Below the pieces are notes generated by a model, which was given only the letters and a program-made list of their open reading frames with translations, was not told the origin of the DNA and ran no database searches. From Candidatus Aminicenantota bacterium (GTDB lineage Bacteria; Acidobacteriota; Aminicenantia; Aminicenantales; JAFGAV01), in the NCBI GenBank assembly GCA_016867615.1, contig VGJG01000121.1, positions 1-6,007 on the forward strand: a stretch of 6,007 nt of DNA, read 5' to 3'. Position numbers and translations under genes: made by a program. Below are positions 1 through 6,007 of the stretch, in pieces. Numbering within the stretch: the stretch's first letter is position 1; every line of letters starts with the position of its first letter.

Positions 1-1
1 C

Positions 2-313
2 ATCGCTTTTCCTCCCCGCGTCATCTGCCCCCAGTGCCGCAACCGGGAGTTCGAGACCGTGGTCCTGCCCGAGCGGGGAAAGCTCCTGTCCTACACCGTC
101 ATCCGCGTCCCGCCCCAGCCGTTCGCCGACCAGGCCCCTTACGCCATGGGCGTCGTGGAGCTCGAGAACGGCCTTCGGCTGACCGCCCAGGTCGTGGACT
201 GCGAATTCGACCGGCTCAAGATCGGGCTTCCGGTCCGGGCCGAGTTCCGAAGAATCTCCGACGACGGCCAGGCGGGTGTGATCGCCTACGGATACAAGTT
301 CGTGCCCGCCTGA
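2..313 (+). CDS. DUF35 OB-fold acyl-CoA-binding protein (3' part)
   Basis: The reading frame enters from the left edge and ends at TGA 311-313, leaving 103 residues without the N-terminus. Near the start of the fragment is a CPQC pair (bases 26-37) preceded by FPPR. This is the second half of the rubredoxin-like zinc ribbon of DUF35 proteins; the first CxxC would lie upstream of the window. The rest fits the OB-fold half: a [16 protein letters not shown] strand, then [13 protein letters not shown], then a C-terminal [11 protein letters not shown]. Known DUF35 proteins bind acyl-CoA and pair with thiolases, HMG-CoA synthase or steroid thiolase/hydratase partners; in archaea one bridges acetoacetyl-CoA thiolase and HMG-CoA synthase. 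A thiolase gene just upstream is therefore likely, but not seen. It lies 49 bp before the carboxyltransferase gene, probably in the same operon. Family assignment is firm; the exact partner is inference. Confidence 0.88.
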   Translation: MAFPPRVICPQCRNREFETVVLPERGKLLSYTVIRVPPQPFADQAPYAMGVVELENGLRLTAQVVDCEFDRLKIGLPVRAEFRRISDDGQAGVIAYGYKFVPA

Positions 314-322
314 GCGGGCGCG
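301..322 (+). terminator. GC-rich stem-loop over the DUF35 stop codon
   Basis: Bases 301-309 can pair with 314-322 (nine pairs, one of them G-U) around a four-base loop CTGA that contains most of the TGA stop. No T run follows, so it is not a standard intrinsic terminator. It could attenuate transcription, protect an upstream mRNA end or slow terminating ribosomes before the carboxylase genes. GC-rich coding DNA forms such stems by chance fairly often, so the functional call is weak although the pairing itself is clear. Confidence 0.3.
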
Positions 323-362
323 GCCGAAGCCACGGACGGAACCGCTTCGCGGGGAGGTCGCC

Positions 363-1970
363 GTGTTCAGGATCGAAAGCCAGGTCGACACCAAGAGCCG
401 GGAATTCCAGGAGAACGCCGAGGCCATGGGGCGCACGGTCGAGGAATACAGACAGCGCCTGGCCGAGGTCAGGCTGGGCGGACCGGAAAAATACAGACAG
501 CTTCACAAGTCGCGCAAAAAGCTCCTCGTCCGGGAGCGCCTGGACAGGCTGTTCGACAAAAACTCGCCATTTCTCGAACTGAGCCCCCTGGCCGCCTGGG
601 GGATGTACGACAACGAGGCGCCGGCCGCCTCGATGGTCACGGGAGTGGGCCTCGTCCACGGCCGGGAGGTTCTGGTCGTGGCCAACGACGCCACGGTCAA
701 GGGGGGGACCTATTTCCCCATGACGATCAAGAAGCACATCCGGGCTCAGGAAGTGGCCCTGGAGAACCGGCTGCCCTGCATCTACCTCGTGGATTCGGGC
801 GGCATCTTCCTGCCCTACCAGTCGGGCACGTTTCCCGACAAGGAGCACTTCGGGCGGATCTTCTTCAACCAGGCGCGCCTCTCGGCCCTGGGCATCCCCC
901 AGATCTGCGCGGTCCTGGGGTCGTGTACGGCCGGCGGAGCCTACGTCCCGGCCATGTCGGACGAGACGGTCATCGTCCGGAAGCAGGGGACGATCTTCAT
1001 CGGCGGCCCGCCCCTGGTCAAGGCGGCCACGGGCGAGGAGGTGAGCGACGAGGACCTGGGCGGGGCCGACGTCCACTGCCGCATCTCGGGCGTCGCGGAC
1101 CACTACGCCCTGGACGACGAGCACGCCCTGGCCGTGACGCGCAACATCGTCGAGACGCTCGACCCGTCCCGGCGGTTCGCCCTGGACATGGCCGAGCCCG
1201 AAGACCCCTATTACGACCCTCAGGAGCTGTACGGGGTCGTCCCCCGCGACCTGCGCAAGGCGTTCAACATCAAGGAGGTCATCGCCCGGCTGGTCGACGG
1301 CAGCCGCTTCCAGGAGTTCAAGGAGCTCTACGGCCCGACCCTGGTCTGCGGCTTCGCCCGGATCATGGGCTATCCCGTCGGCATCCTGGCCAACAACGGC
1401 GTGCTCTTCTCCGAGAGCTCGGTCAAGGGAGCCCATTTCGTCACCCTGTGCGCCATGCGCAAGATCCCCCTGCTCTTCCTCCAGAACATCACCGGGTTCA
1501 TCGTCGGCAAGCAGTACGAGCACGGCGGCATCGCCAAGGACGGGGCCAAGCTCGTCCACGCCGTGGCCAACGCCGACGTGCCCAAGTTCACGGTCATCGT
1601 CGGCGGCTCCTACGGCGCGGGCAACTACGCCATGTGCGGCCGGGCCTACGGGCCGCGCCTGCTGTGGATGTGGCCCAACGCCCGCATCGGCGTCATGGGC
1701 GGCGAGCAGGCGGCCAACGTGCTGGTCACGGTCAAGATCAAGCGCCTCCAGGAAGAGGGGGTGAAGATGACCGAGGAGGAGAAGGCCAAGCTCATGCAGC
1801 CCATCCTGGACAAGTACGAGGAGGAGGCCAGCCCCTATTTCAGCTCGGCCCGGCTGTGGGACGACGGCATCCTCGAGCCCCTCGAAACGCGCCAAGCCCT
1901 GGCCTTGGGCATCGCCATGAGTTTGAACGCGCCCATCCCGGATTTCAAGGTCGGCATTTTCCGGATGTAG
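363..1970 (+). CDS. liuB: Acyl-CoA carboxylase carboxyltransferase, methylcrotonyl-CoA type
   Basis: A 535-residue biotin-dependent carboxyltransferase (beta) subunit, which moves CO2 from carboxybiotin to an acyl-CoA. The best match in style is 3-methylcrotonyl-CoA carboxylase: usual length, N-terminus that aligns from IESQVD onward, [16 protein letters not shown] at 186-201, [12 protein letters not shown] at 214-225, DLGGADVH at 231-238, [11 protein letters not shown] at 372-382, [19 protein letters not shown] at 413-431, [10 protein letters not shown] at 445-454, and a terminal [11 protein letters not shown] (496-506) with NAPI and GIFRM at the end. Propionyl-CoA carboxylase beta chains lack this C-terminal pattern. 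GTG start at 363 is chosen because GGAGG (353-357) lies five bases upstream and homology begins there. The hydratase start follows 3 bp after the stop, implying one transcript. The substrate is inferred: a related branched or prenyl acyl-CoA (for example geranyl-CoA) is possible, and the loop at 145-158 departs from the usual sequence. Confidence 0.93.
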   Translation: MFRIESQVDTKSREFQENAEAMGRTVEEYRQRLAEVRLGGPEKYRQLHKSRKKLLVRERLDRLFDKNSPFLELSPLAAWGMYDNEAPAASMVTGVGLVHGREVLVVANDATVKGGTYFPMTIKKHIRAQEVALENRLPCIYLVDSGGIFLPYQSGTFPDKEHFGRIFFNQARLSALGIPQICAVLGSCTAGGAYVPAMSDETVIVRKQGTIFIGGPPLVKAATGEEVSDEDLGGADVHCRISGVADHYALDDEHALAVTRNIVETLDPSRRFALDMAEPEDPYYDPQELYGVVPRDLRKAFNIKEVIARLVDGSRFQEFKELYGPTLVCGFARIMGYPVGILANNGVLFSESSVKGAHFVTLCAMRKIPLLFLQNITGFIVGKQYEHGGIAKDGAKLVHAVANADVPKFTVIVGGSYGAGNYAMCGRAYGPRLLWMWPNARIGVMGGEQAANVLVTVKIKRLQEEGVKMTEEEKAKLMQPILDKYEEEASPYFSSARLWDDGILEPLETRQALALGIAMSLNAPIPDFKVGIFRM

Positions 1971-1973
1971 GCC

Positions 1974-2768
1974 ATGCCCGCCTCTTACGAGACCATCCGC
2001 GTTCAGGCCGAGGGCAAGGTCGTCCGCTTCGTCCTCCACAGGCCCGAGCTCCGCAACGCCTTCAACAGCCGGATGATCGAAGACCTCCGGGCGGCCCTGG
2101 GCGACGTGGAAAAGGACCGGGGGCTTAGAGCCCTCATTCTGACGGGCGAGGGCAAGGGGTTCTGCGCCGGGGCGGACTTGAACTGGATGCGCGAGGTCAT
2201 CAACTACTCCTACGAGCAAAACCTTAAGGAATCCCTGGCCATCGCCGATTTCCTCTACCGGCTCTACAGCCTCCCCATCCCGACGATCGCCCGGGTCAAC
2301 GGCCCGGCCATCGGCGGCGGCACGGGGTTCCTCTCGGCCTGCGACATCGCCATCGCCTCCGAGGAGGCGGTCTTCGGTTTGAGCGAGGTCAAGATCGGGC
2401 TCGTGCCGGCCGCCATCTCGCCCTATGTCCTCCGCCGCATCGGGGAGAGCCGGGCGCGGGAGTATTTCCTGACCGGGGAGAGGTTCGACGCCCGCCGGGC
2501 CCTGGAGATCGGCCTGGTGAACCGGGTCGCGCCCGCGGGGAAGCTCGACGAGTCTGTGGAGGCGGTGGTCAAGCTCCTCCTCGGCTCCGGGCCCGAGGCC
2601 GTGGCGAAGTGCAAGGAGCTCATTCACCGGACGCCTCAGCTCGGGTTCGAGGAAGCCAAGGAATACACGGCCCGGATGATCGCCGGACTGCGGGTCAGCG
2701 CCGAGGGGCAGGAGGGCATGGCCTCCTTCCTGGAGAAGAGAAAGCCCCGCTGGGCGGAGGATTTATAA
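1974..2768 (+). CDS. liuC: Enoyl-CoA hydratase, methylglutaconyl-CoA hydratase type
   Basis: A 264-residue crotonase-fold protein, typical length for the family. It would add water to 3-methylglutaconyl-CoA to give HMG-CoA, the step after the carboxylase. Visible features are HRPELRNAF (22-30), the CoA/oxyanion segment GFCAGADLNWM (62-72), the second oxyanion segment GGGTGFLSACD (114-124), SEVKIGLVPAAISPYV (137-152), YFLTGERFDARRALEIGLV (164-182), and a C-terminal EGMASFLEKRKPRW. The ISPYV stretch is typical of LiuC-like hydratases. The residue equivalent to the first catalytic Glu of rat mitochondrial enoyl-CoA hydratase (Glu144) is Gly118, while the second (Glu164) is kept as Glu138. The gene starts 3 bp after the carboxyltransferase stop without a strong Shine-Dalgarno sequence, which suggests translational coupling, and ends 2 bp before the biotin carboxylase start. 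Crotonase family is certain; the exact substrate rests on context and similarity. Confidence 0.9.
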   Translation: MPASYETIRVQAEGKVVRFVLHRPELRNAFNSRMIEDLRAALGDVEKDRGLRALILTGEGKGFCAGADLNWMREVINYSYEQNLKESLAIADFLYRLYSLPIPTIARVNGPAIGGGTGFLSACDIAIASEEAVFGLSEVKIGLVPAAISPYVLRRIGESRAREYFLTGERFDARRALEIGLVNRVAPAGKLDESVEAVVKLLLGSGPEAVAKCKELIHRTPQLGFEEAKEYTARMIAGLRVSAEGQEGMASFLEKRKPRWAEDL

Positions 2769-2770
2769 AG

Positions 2771-4285
<1,515 letters not shown>

Positions 4286-4290
4286 ACGCC

Positions 4291-4791
4291 ATGGAATACG
4301 AATTCCTTATCGACGGAGACAAGGAAAAGATCGCGGTTGAGCCCGGAAAGGGCGCCATCAAGGTCATCGGTCCGGAGGGCGCTCTCGAGCTCGATGCGCG
4401 GCGCATCTCGGACAACTGCCTGTCTCTTCTCCACGACGGCCGCTCCCATCAAGTCTTTCATGCCCGGGACAAGGAGCGGCTCCTCCTCTGGGTGGACGGA
4501 GAGGCATTCGAGGTGCGGGAGCCCTCAGAAGACGAGGGCGGCCGCAGGGCGGAAGAAGGCGTGCGCCAGGGCCTCTGGCGCATCGCCTCGCCCATGCCAG
4601 GAAAAGTCATCAAGGTCGTTGTCGCCGAGGGCGACAAGGTCCGCAAGAATCAGACGCTGGCCGTGGTCGAAGCCATGAAGATGGAGAACGAGCTCAAAGC
4701 CCCGGGCGACGGGACGGTGAAGAAGGTCCATGCCTCGGCCGGCGACCTGGTGGACACCAACAACCCCATCCTCGAGGTCGAGGCCGGCTGA
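4291..4791 (+). CDS. Biotin carboxyl carrier subunit with BT-like N-domain
   Basis: A 166-residue biotin carrier, the shuttle between biotin carboxylase and carboxyltransferase. The C-terminal half (about 98-164) is a biotinyl domain: SPMPGKVIKVVVAEGDKV, then EAMKMEN (127-133) with the biotin-accepting Lys130 encoded at 4678-4680, and ending in NPILEVEAG. The first 78 or so residues look like strand-rich sequence (EYEFLIDGDKEKIAV, LELDARRIS, HQVFHARDKERLLLWVDGE) matching the BT beta-barrel found between biotin carboxylase and biotinyl domains in fused MCC/PCC alpha chains. An acidic, charged linker (78-92) separates the halves. ATG 4291 is chosen because AGGGGGAG (4275-4282) sits eight bases upstream; a GTG at 4282 in the same frame would overlap that site. 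Biotin carboxylase plus this protein totals 670 residues, about the length of a fused LiuD. It is the last gene of the operon. Confidence 0.93.
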   Translation: MEYEFLIDGDKEKIAVEPGKGAIKVIGPEGALELDARRISDNCLSLLHDGRSHQVFHARDKERLLLWVDGEAFEVREPSEDEGGRRAEEGVRQGLWRIASPMPGKVIKVVVAEGDKVRKNQTLAVVEAMKMENELKAPGDGTVKKVHASAGDLVDTNNPILEVEAG

Positions 4792-4979
4792 GGCTCCGCC
4801 CCACAAATTTCCAGTCTTATGAAAAATATCCATTTCCCTGTGAGCTCGGCTTAAAGCAGTTTTACACCGGACCGGAAGGCAGCAGGAATTCCGCCTGTTT
4901 TAAGCGGACGGATGGGCATGTTTCTTGCATTTTTAGATTCAGATCGTCATCCTTAGGTGCAACGGGAAGAGGCGCTTCC
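4792..4979 (+). promoter_or_regulatory. Intergenic spacer, probable operon end and sigma-gene leader
   Basis: This 188 bp gap is about 47% GC by hand count, clearly lower than the genes on either side, and holds no credible coding frame. It should contain the end of the carboxylase transcript and the promoter of the sigma-factor unit. No hairpin followed by a T run was found after the carrier stop. A TTGCAT at 4925-4930 resembles a -35 box but has no good -10 partner at 16-18 bp, and no GGAAC-type ECF -35 was found at a proper distance from CGTC (4945-4948). Small alternative hairpins occur at 4873-4893 and 4890-4908. The regulatory role is inferred from position only. Confidence 0.4.
4965..4979 (+). 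promoter_or_regulatory. Shine-Dalgarno hairpin before the sigma-factor start
   Basis: The ribosome-binding site GGAAGAGG (4965-4972) fixes the start at ATG 4980, seven bases downstream. GGAAG (4965-4969) can pair perfectly with CTTCC (4975-4979), leaving a five-base loop AGGCG, so part of the site would sit in a stem that ends exactly at the start codon. This could reduce or tune translation of the sigma factor. The stem is only five base pairs, so an effect is speculative. Confidence 0.4.
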
Positions 4980-5582
4980 ATGTTAAACACAATGAAAATG
5001 GATGAGCAGGAGCTGATCTCGCGGGTGCGGGGCGGGGATGAGGCCGCCTTCGCCCGCATCGTCGGCCTCTACAAGGACCGTATCGTGAATTATATCTATC
5101 ACTTAACAGGCGATTACGAGAAGGCCGTCGACCTCTCCCAGGAGACGTTCATGAGGGTGTTTTTCAAGGCCGACAAATACAGGCCCGTGGCGGCCCTGTC
5201 GTGCTGGATCTACACCATAGCCGGAAACCTGGCCAAGACCGAGCTCAAGAAGCGCCGCCGGGCGCTGGTCGTGCCTCTTGAGGAAGTCCAGAACGACCTC
5301 CAGTCGGGCTCATACAGCGAGGATGCGCCCGACACGGGCCTGACCCGGAACCTGAGGACGGCCCTGGACGATCTCAACCCCCGCTACCGGATCCCCGTCG
5401 TCCTCAAGGATGTCGAAGGCTATTCCCAGGAGGAGATCGCCGCCATCCTAAAAAAGCCCGTGGGCACAATCAAGGCCCGCATCAGCCGCGGACGCCATAT
5501 GCTCAGACGGGCCCTGGAGAGGTCCGTTAGCGGAGCCAGGGAATTGGCCCTGGCCAAGGAGTTTGAAAATGGAAGAGTTTGA
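4980..5582 (+). CDS. ECF-type RNA polymerase sigma factor
   Basis: A 200-residue sigma-70 family protein with only regions 2 and 4, the ECF layout and length. It would direct RNA polymerase to a stress or envelope regulon. Region 2 (about 20-95) shows EAAFARIVGLYKDRIVNYIY, the region 2.2 signature DLSQETFMRVFF (51-62), and CWIYTIAGNLAKTELKKRRR (75-94), a -10 recognition segment ending in a basic patch. A linker (95-120) leads to region 4 (about 123-178), with LNPRYRIPVVLKDVEGYSQE followed by the helix-turn-helix EEIAAILKKPVGTIKARISRGR. A tail of about 20 residues follows. Further in-frame ATGs exist at 4992 and 4998, but the Shine-Dalgarno spacing favours 4980. The next gene overlaps its 3' end by 14 bp, the usual coupling for a sigma factor with its regulator. 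Subgroup and target promoters cannot be told from this sequence alone. Confidence 0.95.
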   Translation: MLNTMKMDEQELISRVRGGDEAAFARIVGLYKDRIVNYIYHLTGDYEKAVDLSQETFMRVFFKADKYRPVAALSCWIYTIAGNLAKTELKKRRRALVVPLEEVQNDLQSGSYSEDAPDTGLTRNLRTALDDLNPRYRIPVVLKDVEGYSQEEIAAILKKPVGTIKARISRGRHMLRRALERSVSGARELALAKEFENGRV

Positions 5583-5958
5583 CGTCCTGAAAAAGCTTCC
5601 CCGGGTCGCGGCGCCGCCCGATTTCGAGGAGCGGGTCATGGCCCGGCTGGCCGAGAGGAAGCGCGGCCGGACTTCCGTCGCCCACTTGAGGCCGAGGCTC
5701 TGGCTGGCGGCCGCCCCGGCGGCCTTGCTGGCCGCGTTCCTGCTGGTCAACGTCTTCATTTTGAGGCGGCCGGGATCCCCCCCCGGAACGGAGAGCGGCG
5801 GAGCGTTCTCTTACGCAACGGTCCGGAGCGAGGACACCATCCGCCTTACGGAGCCCCTCGATTATCGTCAGGACATCCGGTCCTTCTCCGAGGAATCCGG
5901 GACCCTGTACATCCTGGAGAGCGTCTCCGACGAGGCGCATCATGGCATTTTCTATTAA
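5569..5958 (+). CDS. Small single-pass membrane protein, putative anti-sigma factor
   Basis: A 129-residue protein with a charged N-terminal segment of about 43 residues, one hydrophobic stretch suited to a membrane helix (about 44-65, LWLAAAPAALLAAFLLVNVFIL), two Arg residues, and a polar tail of about 62 residues. The N-terminal APPDFEERVMARLAERK resembles the segment preceding the membrane helix in many ECF anti-sigma proteins, but the zinc motif HxxxCxxC is absent and the protein contains no Cys. ATG 5569 is chosen because AAGGAG (5556-5561) lies seven bases upstream; it overlaps the sigma gene by 14 bp, so translation is probably coupled. By position it should bind and hold the sigma factor at the membrane, with the tail sensing outside. 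The cytoplasmic part is short for an anti-sigma domain, so it may be reduced or have another role. A run of eight C lies at 5777-5784. Confidence 0.72.
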   Translation: MEEFDVLKKLPRVAAPPDFEERVMARLAERKRGRTSVAHLRPRLWLAAAPAALLAAFLLVNVFILRRPGSPPGTESGGAFSYATVRSEDTIRLTEPLDYRQDIRSFSEESGTLYILESVSDEAHHGIFY

Positions 5959-5974
5959 GGAGGTTGCAACGCCT

Positions 5975-6007
5975 ATGTTTCAAAAAAACGCGTTCGATAT
6001 CGTCATC
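5975..6007 (+). CDS. Start of an unidentified third gene of the sigma unit (partial)
   Basis: ATG 5975 opens a frame (MFQKNAFDIVI) that runs off the right edge after 11 codons. A strong Shine-Dalgarno sequence AAGGAGG (5957-5963), which overlaps the stop of the preceding gene, lies 11 bases upstream, slightly far but plausible. The 16 bp gap suggests it belongs to the same transcript as the sigma factor and membrane protein. Too little is present to identify a family; the third gene in such units is often an envelope or sensing protein, but nothing here shows that. Confidence 0.6.
   Translation, partial: MFQKNAFDIVI

Noticed and set aside
34..582. Plus-strand frame of 182 codons across the DUF35/carboxyltransferase junction
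   Set aside because: It is Arg/Pro/Gly-rich, overlaps two real genes in another frame, and shows no motif.
701..707. Run of seven G in the carboxyltransferase gene
   Set aside because: The frame continues intact through conserved sequence ([10 protein letters not shown]), so there is no sign of a frameshift or switch.
216..2627. Open frame of 803 codons on the minus strand
   Set aside because: It lies opposite two well-recognised genes, its translation is rich in Asp, Gly, Arg, Val and Leu with no family motif, and such long antisense frames are expected in GC-rich codon usage.
2609..2770. Upstream extension of the biotin carboxylase by 54 codons
   Set aside because: It overlaps the hydratase 3' end, its residues resemble nothing in the family, and a good Shine-Dalgarno sequence supports ATG 2771.
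4925..4953. TTGCAT as a -35 promoter element
   Set aside because: No acceptable -10 hexamer is present at 16-18 bp, so a promoter call is not justified.
5563..5568. TTG at 5563 as the start of the membrane protein
   Set aside because: It lies one base after the AAGGAG site; ATG 5569 has the proper seven-base spacing.
5982..5988. Run of seven A near the start of the last gene
   Set aside because: It reads normally as Gln-Lys-Asn, and the gene is too incomplete to argue for slippage.

Overview
The window is about 6 kb of GC-rich bacterial DNA with every supported gene on the + strand, packed with 2-50 bp gaps apart from one gap of 188 bp. The closest general match I recognise is a heterotrophic acyl-CoA-degrading bacterium of the Acidobacteriota, Candidatus Aminicenantes or deltaproteobacterial kind. 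That is an inference from gene style (separate biotin carboxylase and carrier subunits, DUF35 protein beside acyl-CoA enzymes, small ECF sigma/membrane-protein pair), not from a phylogenetic marker.

Region 1 (1-4791) is an acyl-CoA carboxylase operon. It starts with the 3' end of a DUF35 (zinc ribbon plus OB fold) acyl-CoA-binding protein. Next come a methylcrotonyl-CoA carboxylase-type carboxyltransferase (LiuB/MccB-like), a methylglutaconyl-CoA hydratase-type crotonase (LiuC-like), a biotin carboxylase and a biotinylated carrier subunit. The order CT, hydratase, BC plus carrier is the same as liuB-liuC-liuD of the leucine/isovalerate pathway, with liuD split into two genes. Together they would carboxylate 3-methylcrotonyl-CoA to 3-methylglutaconyl-CoA with ATP and bicarbonate, then hydrate it to HMG-CoA. 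No isovaleryl-CoA dehydrogenase or HMG-CoA lyase gene is visible; either could lie upstream.

Region 2 (4792-4979) is a 188 bp spacer, distinctly more AT-rich than the genes (about 47% GC by hand count). It probably holds the operon end and the promoter and leader of the next unit. I could not assign a convincing promoter or terminator. A small hairpin directly before the next start codon covers part of its Shine-Dalgarno sequence.

Region 3 (4980-6007) is a second unit: an ECF-type RNA polymerase sigma factor, an overlapping gene for a small single-pass membrane protein in the position of an anti-sigma factor, and the first 11 codons of a third gene.

No mobile element, CRISPR array, tRNA or rRNA was seen, and nothing that clearly amounts to a new biological system. 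The most interesting points are the carboxylase alpha chain being divided inside its BT domain (one extra G would restore a fusion), the missing first catalytic Glu in the hydratase, and the unusual anti-sigma-position protein with a C8 tract.
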